Shown: positions 54,944 to 61,809 of the stretch, piece by piece
Layout: the number at the start of each line of letters is the position of its first letter
How positions within the stretch are numbered: position 1 is the first letter of the stretch
NCBI RefSeq assembly: GCF_016862435.1
Contig: NZ_BOMY01000006.1
Span: 48,345-112,344 of the forward strand
Length of the DNA stretch: 64,000 nucleotides
Direction: 5' to 3'
DNA from: Paractinoplanes tereljensis
GTDB lineage: Bacteria > Actinomycetota > Actinomycetes > Mycobacteriales > Micromonosporaceae
The notes under the pieces: model-generated
What the model saw: the letters and a program-made list of their open reading frames with translations, nothing else
Database searches by the model: none
Told to the model about the DNA's origin: nothing
Translations under genes and position numbers: made by a program

Positions 54944-55594
54944 TCAAACACTGAGCGTACGGGTGGCCACCATTCCCCTGCGCACGTCACCGGTCACCGA
55001 GGCCATCTCCAGCGGCATGCTCATCGCGGCCGGGTCGAGCGTCGCGGTATATCCGTCGGTCGCGTAGACCTTCTCGCAGGCGTCGCCGGGCAGCGCGACC
55101 TTCCCGCTGTAGAGCAGATCCCGGCAGGCCAGGCTCGGGTAGATCTCGACGTGCAGGTGCGGCCAGCGGCCCTCGTGCGCGCCCGGGAAGACGCTGGTGA
55201 ACCGGGCCCAGCCGGCCGAGTCGGCGGTCTGCACGCCCCGCAGGTAGTTCTCCTGGTCCAGCCCGCCGTCGTACAGCGAGTAGTTGCCGTCCTGGTCGCA
55301 CTGCCACAGGTACACGGCGTAATCGGGCAGCGGGCGACCCGAGTTGGCGCTGGTGATCCGCAGCCGGATGTCCAGCGACACCCCGCGGGCCGCGCCGGTG
55401 GCGGTGCCGAAGCTACGGCGGATGTCGCCGCGCACGATGCCCGAGCGCACCAGCGGGGAGTACGAGTGGCCGGCCGCGAGCGCCGCCACCGTGGTGCCGC
55501 GGGCCAGGCCCATCATCCGGCGCCGCAGCACCGTCGAGAAGTCGTCGGCGAGTCCGCGGTCGTGCAACGTCTCCAGCTTCAGCATGCCGACCAT
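54944..55594 (-). CDS. Intradiol ring-cleavage dioxygenase-like protein, possible Tat substrate
   Basis: 216 residues. Iron ligands of the intradiol type fit YAVYLWQCDQDGNYSLYDGG (Tyr) and WPHLHVEIYP (two His). The N-terminus has RRRMMGLARGTTVAALAAG, which resembles a twin-arginine signal as in secreted 'dioxygenase-like' proteins. The substrate may be a catechol or lignin-type aromatic. An ATG 9 nt downstream is equally possible as start. Confidence 0.85.
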   Translation of the reverse strand: MVGMLKLETLHDRGLADDFSTVLRRRMMGLARGTTVAALAAGHSYSPLVRSGIVRGDIRRSFGTATGAARGVSLDIRLRITSANSGRPLPDYAVYLWQCDQDGNYSLYDGGLDQENYLRGVQTADSAGWARFTSVFPGAHEGRWPHLHVEIYPSLACRDLLYSGKVALPGDACEKVYATDGYTATLDPAAMSMPLEMASVTGDVRRGMVATRTLSV

Positions 55595-55634
55595 TCGACC
55601 CGTGGTGGGTTGCGCCGGCGCGCCGGTTCCGGGT

Positions 55635-56471
55635 TCAGATCGGGTGCTTCTCGTACGGCGTGAAATCGGTGAACGCCGCGGCTTCGGCCTCGGCTGCCCG
55701 CAGTTTGGCCGGGAACGCCTGGGTCTGCCGCCACAACTTCGACACCAGCCAGGACTCGAAGATCAGCAGCAGGATGCCGGCCGCGACCGTGACCGGGATC
55801 AGCCAGCCGGTGAGCGGCGCGATGATGAAGACCGTCATCTCGTACTCGATGCCGCTGAACAGGTGGGTCCGGATCCGGTGCCGGCGCAGGAACGAGCCGA
55901 CCTGCCGCTTCGTCGAGGCCTTCTCTTTCACCTCGTCGGGCTCGGCCGCCTCGATGGGCTCGCGCGCCGGCAGGACCTCGGCCAGCTTGGTGCGCATCTC
56001 CAGCCGGACCTTGGCCATCTGGCTGCCGTTGAGGTACCGGAACAGGTCCAGGAAGACCACCACGGCGAGCAGCCAGAGGTACGCGATGTTGTCGGTGTGC
56101 AGGTACTGGCCGCCGAACAGGGCCAGCGCGCAGATGAAGACCCGGATCCGGTCGAAGACGAAGTCGAACCAGGCCCCGAAGATCGAGCCGGTGCCGTTCA
56201 GCCGGGCGATCTTCCCGTCCATACAGTCGACGACGAAGCTCAGGTGGAACAGCAGCGCCCCGGCGACCAGCCACCAGCGGGACTGCATCGCGAAGCAGCC
56301 CGCCGCGGCCAGCCCGATCACGGTGGCGAACAGGGTGAGCATGTTCGGGGTGATGCGACGGTGCGGCGCGACCAATCGGACAAGCCGGGCGGCGATAGGA
56401 TCCACCAGCAGCACCGTCCACCAGGCATCTCGCGGTTTGTAGGTGCGCTCGCGGATCTCTTCCAAGGTCAC
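55635..56471 (-). CDS. CDP-alcohol phosphatidyltransferase family membrane protein
   Basis: 278 residues. The complete catalytic motif DG-x2-AR-x8-G-x3-D-x3-D is present as DGKIAR...GAWFDFVFD near 92-114, within about six TM helices. Such enzymes join a CDP-activated diacylglycerol or polyol to an alcohol. Partner alcohol unknown; the larger size and charged middle loop set it apart from PgsA/PssA. Start at the GTG 56471; a GTG two codons upstream is also possible. Divergent from the TRAP genes. Confidence 0.88.
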   Translation of the reverse strand: MTLEEIRERTYKPRDAWWTVLLVDPIAARLVRLVAPHRRITPNMLTLFATVIGLAAAGCFAMQSRWWLVAGALLFHLSFVVDCMDGKIARLNGTGSIFGAWFDFVFDRIRVFICALALFGGQYLHTDNIAYLWLLAVVVFLDLFRYLNGSQMAKVRLEMRTKLAEVLPAREPIEAAEPDEVKEKASTKRQVGSFLRRHRIRTHLFSGIEYEMTVFIIAPLTGWLIPVTVAAGILLLIFESWLVSKLWRQTQAFPAKLRAAEAEAAAFTDFTPYEKHPI

Positions 56472-56517
56472 GTTCACGGCCGGGAGGTTAGTGAAGATCG
56501 CTATGAAAACGCTGTGG

Positions 56518-56537
56518 TATCCGTTACCGATCGGATA
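56518..56537. promoter_or_regulatory. Inverted repeat in the divergent promoter of the TRAP genes
   Basis: TATCCG-N8-CGGATA, with outer GGTA...TACC half-sites, lies between the phosphatidyltransferase and TRAP permease starts. Candidate regulator site; no regulator gene is adjacent. Confidence 0.6.
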
Positions 56538-56573
56538 GTTACCATTCATATTCGCCGTAGTACTGTCCGTTAC

Positions 56574-58718
56574 ATGGGTGTCGATCGATCTCCTTCGACG
56601 GTGAACGATCCGCCCGCGGTGCACTACGACGACGAAGAACTCCCTGCTCGCAGCCTTTCCGGCCGGATCGGGGCCGTCGTCTCGGCGGTCGCCTTCGCGG
56701 TGGCGCTGCTCGTGCTCTGGCAGGTGTTCCGGCCGCTCGCAAGGGGCAGCCAGTTCTATTTGATCATCTTCTTGGCCGGAACATTGCCGCTGGTTTTCCT
56801 CGCGTACCGATCACGATTTGGCAACGGCGGCCGGGAGCGGCCGACGCTGCCGGATTGGCTCCTGGCCGGCCTCGCCCTGATCGCCTGTCTCTACCCGGTC
56901 AATCCGTTCGGTGGCGGTTACGACGGCTTCCTCGACCGGCAGGGCCTGCTCGAACCGATCGACATCCTCTTCGGCGCGGCCCTGCTGATCCTGGTGGTCG
57001 AGGCCTGCCGGCGCACCACCGGGCTCGCGCTGCCGATCGTCTGCCTGGCGTTTTTGGCCTACGGCTACTACGGCGGGCTCCTGCCGCAGAACTGGCCGAT
57101 CGCGCACGCCGGCCTCGACTTCGCCCAGATCGTCGACGCGCTCTACAACTCGGGCAGCGGCTTCTACGGCACCCCGCTCGACGTCGCCGCCACGTACATC
57201 GTCCTGTTCACCATCTACGGCGCCGTCCTCGATCTCTCCGGCGCCAGCCGCTTCTTCGTCGACCTGTCGGTGGCCGCGTTCCGCAAGTCGCGCAGCGCCG
57301 CCGGCCGCACCGCGGTCGCGGCCGGCTTCCTGCTCGGCACCGTCTCCGGCTCGGGCACCGCCACCACGGTCAGCGTCGGCGCGGTGACCTGGCCGCTGCT
57401 GCGCCGGGCCGGTTACCCGGCCGAACAGGCCGGCGGCATGCTGGCCGCGGCCGGCGTCGGCGCGATCCTGTCGCCGCCCACGCTCGGCGCCGCCGCGTTC
57501 ATCGTCGCCGAGTACCTGGACGTCTCCTACCTGACCGTCCTGGGCTGGGCGACCATCCCCACCCTGCTCTACTACCTGGGCATCCTGCTCGCCGTCGAGA
57601 TCGACGTGCGGCGCTTCCGGGTCCGCTCGATCGAGGTGCCGGCCACCAGCGCGTGGCGACTGCTGCTTCGCTTCGGCTACCACTTCTCGTCGCTGATCCT
57701 GATCGTGGTCCTGCTCGCGCTCGACATCAGCGCCACCCGGGCAGTCGTCTACGCCACCCTCGCCGCGTTCCTGCTCTCCTTCCTCGACCCGCGCTGCCGG
57801 ATGACCCCGCCGCGGGTCTTCAGCGCGCTGTCGGCCGGGGTGCGCGGGGTGCTGCCGGTCGTCGCGGTGTGCGCCGCCGCCGGCATCATCACCGCCGCCA
57901 CCACCAAGACCGGGCTCGGCGCCCAACTCGCGTCGCTGCTCGTCTCCGGCGCCCAGGCGGTCACCTCGAACCCGACCGCGGTGCTCGCGCTGACCGTGAT
58001 CCTGGCCGCGGTGGCCCTGGCGATTCTCGGCCTGGCCGTACCGGTCACGGCCAGCTTCATCATCGGCTGGGTCATCATCGGGCCGGCGCTGCTCGGCCTC
58101 GGGGTGCCGGCGCCGGCCGCCGCGATGTTCGTCTTCTACTACTCGGTGCTGTCCGAGGTGACTCCGCCGACGGCCCTGGCTGCGGTCGGCGCGAGTGCCA
58201 TCACCGGCGGCCGCACGGTGCCGACGATGTGGCAGGCGCTGAAGTACGCGCTGCCCGCGTTCCTGGTCCCGGTTGCCTTCGTGCTCACCGATTCCGGGTC
58301 CGCGCTGCTGGCCCGGGGCTCTTTTATCGACGTCCTTTGGACGACGATCGTCGCGGCCCTCGCGGTGCTCGGGCTGGCGGTGGCGACCGGCGGCTGGGTG
58401 CCAGGCATAGGAGCGGCGGGTACGCCGAGCAGGCTGCTCGCCGCGGTCGCCGGTCTGCTGCTGCTCTATCTGGAGCCGTTGACGATCGGGGTCGGGGTGA
58501 CCGCCCTGATCGCGGCGGCCGTGTGGGCTTTCGTGCGCCGTCGCTCGACGGGGTCGGCCCCGGGCGATTCCGCTTCATTCGGGACTGCGGCGAAGTTGCG
58601 CGAGTCCGCAACCGCCAACGTTGGGCTGGAAGAGCGGAACGCGTACTCAAAAGATGCGGAAGCGGACCGCTCAGCTGGTTTTGCAGAAGAGAAGGAATCG
58701 CCTACTGAACGGGGTTGA
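56574..58718 (+). CDS. TRAP transporter fused permease (DctQM type, TAXI system)
   Basis: 714 residues with about 18 TM helices. The small (DctQ-like) domain is fused to the large DctM domain (AGFLLGTVSGSGTATTVSVGAVTWPLL, AAAGVGAILSPPTLGAAAFIVAEYL, VTASFIIGWVIIGPALLGLGVPAPAAAMFVFYYSVLSEVTPPTALAAVGASAITGG in family order). The hydrophilic tail (about 660-714) is extra. Uses Na+/H+ gradient with the binding protein encoded 1 bp downstream. No ribosome site precedes the ATG, so this may be leaderless. Confidence 0.92.
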   Translation: MGVDRSPSTVNDPPAVHYDDEELPARSLSGRIGAVVSAVAFAVALLVLWQVFRPLARGSQFYLIIFLAGTLPLVFLAYRSRFGNGGRERPTLPDWLLAGLALIACLYPVNPFGGGYDGFLDRQGLLEPIDILFGAALLILVVEACRRTTGLALPIVCLAFLAYGYYGGLLPQNWPIAHAGLDFAQIVDALYNSGSGFYGTPLDVAATYIVLFTIYGAVLDLSGASRFFVDLSVAAFRKSRSAAGRTAVAAGFLLGTVSGSGTATTVSVGAVTWPLLRRAGYPAEQAGGMLAAAGVGAILSPPTLGAAAFIVAEYLDVSYLTVLGWATIPTLLYYLGILLAVEIDVRRFRVRSIEVPATSAWRLLLRFGYHFSSLILIVVLLALDISATRAVVYATLAAFLLSFLDPRCRMTPPRVFSALSAGVRGVLPVVAVCAAAGIITAATTKTGLGAQLASLLVSGAQAVTSNPTAVLALTVILAAVALAILGLAVPVTASFIIGWVIIGPALLGLGVPAPAAAMFVFYYSVLSEVTPPTALAAVGASAITGGRTVPTMWQALKYALPAFLVPVAFVLTDSGSALLARGSFIDVLWTTIVAALAVLGLAVATGGWVPGIGAAGTPSRLLAAVAGLLLLYLEPLTIGVGVTALIAAAVWAFVRRRSTGSAPGDSASFGTAAKLRESATANVGLEERNAYSKDAEADRSAGFAEEKESPTERG

Positions 58719-58719
58719 G

Positions 58720-59718
58720 ATGAGACGAGCGGCAATCGGTGTGGTCGGGCTTCTGGTCGTGGGGGCGGCGGGCTGCGGTGGGCGGCAGGATGCCGCCTCG
58801 ACCGACGCGGGCGGCGACGTGACCTGCGACGTTGCCAGCGACACCCGGGTGGGAATCGCGACCGGAAATGCGACCGGGGTGTATTTCGCGCTAGGTAACG
58901 CCTATGCGGAACAGATCGGCGCCGCGGGCGGGAAGGTCAAGGCCACGGCGGCCGAGACCGGCGCCTCGGTGCAGAACATTCAGCAGGTGGTCGCGGGCAC
59001 CTACAACGTGGCGTTCTCGCTCGCCGACACCGCCGCCGACGCCATCAACGGCACCGGGAGTTTCACCAGCAAACAGCCGATCGCGGCGCTGGCCCGCATT
59101 CACACCAACTACACCCAGGTCATTGTGCGTAAAGGCGCCGGCATCAAGGATGTCGCCGCGATGCGCGGCAAACGCGTCTCCACCGGATCGCCGAAATCCG
59201 GCACCGAGGTCATCGCCAACCGGGTGCTGACCGCGGCCGGCCTCGACCCGGCCAAGGACATCAGCGCGCAGAAACTCGACCTCACCAAAACCGTCGACGG
59301 CATGAAGGACGGCTCGATCGACGCGCTGTTCTGGTCGGGCGGCCTGCCCACCCCCGGCATCACCGACCTGCTGACCACGTCGGCCGGCAAGGTCGAATTC
59401 CTGGACATCACCGCCGTCCTGCCCGACCTGCAGAAGATCAACCCGGTGTACGAGACGGGAGCCATCCCGGCGTCCACCTACAAGACGGCCGCCGACGTGC
59501 CGACCATCATCGTGCCGAACTTCCTGCTGGTGCGCGCCGACCTGGACCCGAACGTGGCATGCGTGCTGACCAGGGTGCTCTTCGACCGCAAGGCCCAGCT
59601 GGAACAGGCGAACGCCGCTGCCAAGGAGATCACCCTCGACAAGTCCCGCAAGACCGACCCGGTGCCGTTGCACCGCGGCGCCGTCAAAGCCCTGGACGAC
59701 CTGGGCGCCCCGCAGTAA
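58720..59718 (+). CDS. TAXI-family TRAP substrate-binding lipoprotein
   Basis: 332 residues with lipobox LLVVGAAGC. The TAXI signature is clear: VGIATGNATGVYFALGNAYAEQI, ATGASVQNIQQVVAGTYNVAFSLADTA-like region and KGKRVSTGSPKSGTEVIA (here MRGKRVSTGSPKSGTEVIA). TAXI proteins usually carry glutamate or other dicarboxylates. One base after the permease stop, hence one operon. Confidence 0.92.
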   Translation: MRRAAIGVVGLLVVGAAGCGGRQDAASTDAGGDVTCDVASDTRVGIATGNATGVYFALGNAYAEQIGAAGGKVKATAAETGASVQNIQQVVAGTYNVAFSLADTAADAINGTGSFTSKQPIAALARIHTNYTQVIVRKGAGIKDVAAMRGKRVSTGSPKSGTEVIANRVLTAAGLDPAKDISAQKLDLTKTVDGMKDGSIDALFWSGGLPTPGITDLLTTSAGKVEFLDITAVLPDLQKINPVYETGAIPASTYKTAADVPTIIVPNFLLVRADLDPNVACVLTRVLFDRKAQLEQANAAAKEITLDKSRKTDPVPLHRGAVKALDDLGAPQ

Positions 59719-59799
59719 TTCGGTTGCCCGGCCCGCGCCGCGCGGTCATCATGATCAGATGCGTAACTCCACTCGAAAGGGCGTGCGCGCCCTCGCGCT
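59719..59799 (+). other. Short intergenic segment with a 14-codon open frame
   Basis: ATG at 59759 opens MRNSTRKGVRALAL, whose TGA overlaps the TTG start of the next gene. Joined by a frameshift it would extend the DUF6745-like N-terminus, but nothing shows that this happens. Confidence 0.4.
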
Positions 59800-60777
59800 T
59801 TGATCGCGACCGCGCGGCGTGCTGCCGCGCTCCAGCCGGGCCTCTGGGCCGAGGCCATCAAGATCCGCGACGAATGGCTCGACCTAGGTCTGAGCACCGA
59901 GCCGGCCGACCGGCCCGCCACCGAAGAGGCCATCGCCTCGATTTATGCCTCGCATCGGCGTGCCCGTCCCGAATTCATCTGGGTGCTGTCCCCCGTGGCC
60001 GCCGTGCCGCACCTAGCCGGCCTGCCCACCCACCAAACCTTGCGGTCCTATGTCTCCGATCGACGGCCGCAGCCCGACGGCGCACCCGGCGCCGGCAAAC
60101 CCAGCGCATCCAGCTCATCCGGCGCAGGCAAACCCAGCGCATCCAGCTCATCCGGCGCAGGCAAGCCCAGCGCAGGCCGGCTGGGGGCCGGTGACAGGGT
60201 CGCCGGGCGGGCGAGCATCGCCGGCCGTGGCTGGCCGATCGCCAGTGACATCGCGGCCGGGCTGTCTCACCTGCGGTCGCGGATGGCGGCGACCTACGTC
60301 GAGCCGTCGCCGGACCGAAAACCGATGCAGCGCCCGAAGGGCAAACCCTGGCCGTCGTTGCGGCCCGAGGCCGCCCTCGACGCCGGCCTGCCCTTCCACG
60401 AACTGCTGCATCAGGGCGTGCGGGAGGCCCTGTTCCGAACCCTGGCCGGCGAGATCTACAACCCGATCCGGGCGGCGGTGCCCGGCTTCCCCTCCCGAGA
60501 TCAACTGCCGGTCTGCTGGTACGGCCACCAGGACGCCGCGTGGATCGGGCACGCCGACACCCTGCACCGACTCGGCCTGGCCTCGCCGGTCGGTGCGTTC
60601 TCCACTTGGGCGACGCTGGCCCGCTCGGGCGGCTGGTGGTGGCCCGGCGAGCAGCACTGCGTCCTGGTGGACCGGCCCGCCGTGATCCGCACCGAGCCGG
60701 TCCCCGGCGCCTGGCACGGTGAGCGACGCCGGCAACCGGGCCTGGCCGTCGAATACCGCGACGGCTGGTCGATGTGA
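59800..60777 (+). CDS. DUF6745-like protein with internal GAGKPSASSSS repeats
   Basis: 325 residues. The N-terminus LWAEAIKIRDEWLDLGLSTEPADRPATEEAIASIYASHRR-type block (here seen at 15-50) and the C-terminal LPVCWYGHQDAAWIGHADTLHRLG are typical of DUF6745 proteins of actinobacteria, whose function is unknown. A low-complexity segment at about 97-125 contains two and a half 11-residue repeats (GAGKPSASSSS), coded by a 33-bp tandem repeat at 60088-60174. Start TTG at 59800 is weakly supported (no ribosome site; stop codon just upstream in frame). A strong terminator follows. Confidence 0.7.
   Translation: MIATARRAAALQPGLWAEAIKIRDEWLDLGLSTEPADRPATEEAIASIYASHRRARPEFIWVLSPVAAVPHLAGLPTHQTLRSYVSDRRPQPDGAPGAGKPSASSSSGAGKPSASSSSGAGKPSAGRLGAGDRVAGRASIAGRGWPIASDIAAGLSHLRSRMAATYVEPSPDRKPMQRPKGKPWPSLRPEAALDAGLPFHELLHQGVREALFRTLAGEIYNPIRAAVPGFPSRDQLPVCWYGHQDAAWIGHADTLHRLGLASPVGAFSTWATLARSGGWWWPGEQHCVLVDRPAVIRTEPVPGAWHGERRRQPGLAVEYRDGWSM
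60088..60174 (+). repeat. 33-bp tandem repeat inside the DUF6745 gene
   Basis: Units at 60088-60120 and 60121-60153 are nearly identical, then a partial unit to 60174. Each codes for GAGKPSASSSS. A likely site of copy-number change without frameshift. Confidence 0.9.
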
Positions 60778-60783
60778 TTCTCC

Positions 60784-60818
60784 GGCCCCGGCCGCCCGCC
60801 GGCCGGGGCCCCTATTTT
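60784..60818 (+). terminator. Rho-independent terminator after the DUF6745 gene
   Basis: Perfect 10-bp stem GGCCCCGGCC / GGCCGGGGCC (784-793 with 801-810), 7-nt loop, then CCTATTTTCT. Confidence 0.9.
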
Positions 60819-60868
60819 CTCGGCCGCGTCGGTCTGGGCCCGACCGTGACCGACGTCGAATAAAAGCG

Positions 60869-60897
60869 TTGTCGAGGCGGCGGCGGTGCATTAATCT
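60869..60897 (+). promoter_or_regulatory. Sigma-70-type promoter of the 29-codon gene
   Basis: TTGTCG at 60869-60874, 17-bp spacer, TAATCT at 60892-60897, about 35-40 bp before the ATG at 60937. Confidence 0.75.
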
Positions 60898-60936
60898 TTG
60901 GGAAGTCAGCACGGGAGAGCGCGAAAGGGGATCGAG

Positions 60937-61026
60937 ATGATGTGGCAGGCCACCAGTCTGGTCGACCCCGCCATGCGACGCGTGGCGAAGTGGCGCTCCC
61001 CGGGAGTGAGCTGGCGAAACGGCTGA
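60937..61026 (+). CDS. Small cationic Trp/Arg-containing peptide (29 aa)
   Basis: Reads MMWQATSLVDPAMRRVAKW then RSPGVSWRNG: three Trp, five Arg/Lys and one Asp, so strongly basic and partly amphipathic. It has a complete expression unit: promoter at 60869-60897, AAAGGGG ribosome site 6 nt before the ATG, and a terminator at 61047-61077. The tRNA-Trp gene starts directly after that terminator. Function unknown: a small protein, a leader peptide or a toxin-like peptide are all possible. Confidence 0.6.
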   Translation: MMWQATSLVDPAMRRVAKWRSPGVSWRNG

Positions 61027-61046
61027 TGCCGTAACGGTTTCCGCCG

Positions 61047-61077
61047 CCGCCCTCCCACCTCGGGACGGGCGGCTTTC
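61047..61077 (+). terminator. Terminator between the 29-codon gene and tRNA-Trp
   Basis: CCGCCCTCCC pairs with GGGA(C)GGGCGG (one bulged C), loop ACCTC, followed by CTTTCTT. Ends three bases before the tRNA. Confidence 0.8.
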
Positions 61078-61079
61078 TT

Positions 61080-61152
61080 ATGGGCGTAGCTCAATTGGCA
61101 GAGCAACGGCCTCCAAAGCCGTAGGTTGCCGGTTCAATTCCGGCCGCCCGTG
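61080..61152 (+). tRNA. tRNA-Trp (anticodon CCA)
   Basis: Folds as a 73-nt cloverleaf: acceptor ATGGGCG/CGCCCGT with one T-G pair, D-stem GCTC/GAGC, anticodon CCA at 61113-61115, T-loop TTCAATT, discriminator G. CCA end not encoded. First of five clustered tRNA genes. Confidence 0.93.
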
Positions 61153-61177
61153 CGCGCATTTCAAACATCCATTAAAT

Positions 61178-61273
61178 AGGGCGAGGAATGGCGGCAACGC
61201 GGGCTGGCTCCGGCTCGCTGGACGGGAATACTTGCGCTACCCGGCCAACGCGTGCACCGCCGTTCCTCGCCCT
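61178..61273. repeat. 96-bp hairpin (17-bp arms) between tRNA-Trp and tRNA-Ala
   Basis: Arms 61178-61194 and 61257-61273 are reverse complements (core AGGGCGAGGAA) except for one position that would be a G-U pair in RNA. The loop of 62 nt has no gene. It may be a small insertion or a processing element. Confidence 0.8.
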
Positions 61274-61279
61274 CGCGGA

Positions 61280-61516
61280 GGGCTCGTAGCTCACCAGGGC
61301 TTATCTGGTGGATCACGTGGGAGCGAGGCGAGGTCCAGGGCGTGGCTGGCGTCGGCCGCAGGGCGGTCTCATACCGGTGTTGTATGAGGCCGTTCTGCGG
61401 ACGCCGTCAGGCGCGGGCTGGGCCACGCCGCAGCCCGCGTGATCCACCAGATAAGCCCTGGGTAGAGCGCCTGTCTTGCAAACAGGAGGCAGCCGGTTCG
61501 ATCCCGGCCGAGTCCA
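61280..61516 (+). tRNA. tRNA-Ala (anticodon TGC) interrupted in the D-loop by about 160-168 nt
   Basis: 5' part: acceptor GGGCTCG (61280-61286), TA, D-stem GCTC (61289-61292), A. 3' part: GTA, D-stem GAGC (61465-61468), anticodon arm CCTGT-CTTGCAA-ACAGG with TGC at 61477-61479, T-arm GCCGG-TTCGATC-CCGGC, acceptor CGAGTCC (61509-61515), discriminator A. Both acceptor halves pair over 7 bp with one G-T, so they belong to one tRNA. The insertion lies between. Whether mature tRNA is made is unknown; it could be a pseudogene. Confidence 0.85.
61294..61461 (+). mobile_element. Structured inverted-repeat insertion in the tRNA-Ala D-loop
   Basis: Ends are perfect 24-bp inverted repeats (61294-61317 with 61438-61461). 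Inside them are a second perfect stem GGCGTGGC/GCCACGCC (61339-61346 with 61422-61429) and an apical 19-bp stem (61356-61374 with 61382-61400) with three G-U pairs and no mismatch. If the outermost CCAGG and CCTGG are an imperfect target duplication, the element is 61299-61456 with 19-bp ends GCTTATCTGGTGGATCACG. No reading frame, so MITE-like or an RNA intron-like insertion. Confidence 0.75.
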
Positions 61517-61523
61517 CGCCCAC

Positions 61524-61596
61524 GTCGTCGTAGCTCAGCGGAAGAGCGCCGCCCTCATAACGCGGAAGCCGGATGGTTCGACCCCACCCGACGACA
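61524..61596 (+). tRNA. tRNA-Met-like (anticodon CAT)
   Basis: 73 nt: acceptor GTCGTCG/CGACGAC perfect, D-stem GCTC/GAGC, anticodon loop CTCATAA (CAT at 61556-61558), T-loop TTCGACC, discriminator A. One C-C mismatch closes the anticodon stem and one A-C lies in the T-stem, unusual for a housekeeping tRNA. CAT could also be Ile with modified C; elongator or initiator role not resolved. Confidence 0.8.
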
Positions 61597-61600
61597 CAAC

Positions 61601-61674
61601 GCCCCTGTAGCGCAGCTGGACAGCGCGCCGGACTACGAATCCGGAGGCCGGGAGTTCGACTCTCCCCAGGGGCA
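61601..61674 (+). tRNA. tRNA-Arg (anticodon ACG)
   Basis: 74 nt: acceptor GCCCCTG/CAGGGGC, D-stem GCGC/GCGC, anticodon loop CTACGAA (ACG at 61635-61637), T-arm GGGAG-TTCGACT-CTCCC, discriminator A. All stems pair. Confidence 0.93.
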
Positions 61675-61675
61675 C

Positions 61676-61747
61676 GCGCCGCTAGCTCAATGGAAGAGCA
61701 TCCGCCTCTTAAGCGGAGGGTTCGGGGTTCGAGACCCCGGCGGCGCA
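61676..61747 (+). tRNA. tRNA-Lys (anticodon CTT)
   Basis: 72 nt: acceptor GCGCCGC/GCGGCGC, D-stem GCTC/GAGC, anticodon arm TCCGC-CTCTTAA-GCGGA (CTT at 61708-61710), T-loop TTCGAGA, discriminator A. One base after tRNA-Arg, so probably one precursor. Confidence 0.92.
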
Positions 61748-61809
61748 CTTGCGCAGGTCGTAGACTCCGCGTTCGTGAAAGATCCTGTCGCGCGCGGCGA
61801 GGTTGTGGC

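Noticed and set aside
61294..61461. Group I intron in tRNA-Ala
   Set aside because: Too short for the usual catalytic core, located in the D-loop instead of the anticodon loop, and bounded by perfect inverted repeats.
61252..61533. 93-codon plus-strand frame and a minus-strand frame over the tRNA cluster
   Set aside because: They run through tRNA-Ala and its insert; tRNA structure explains the sequence.
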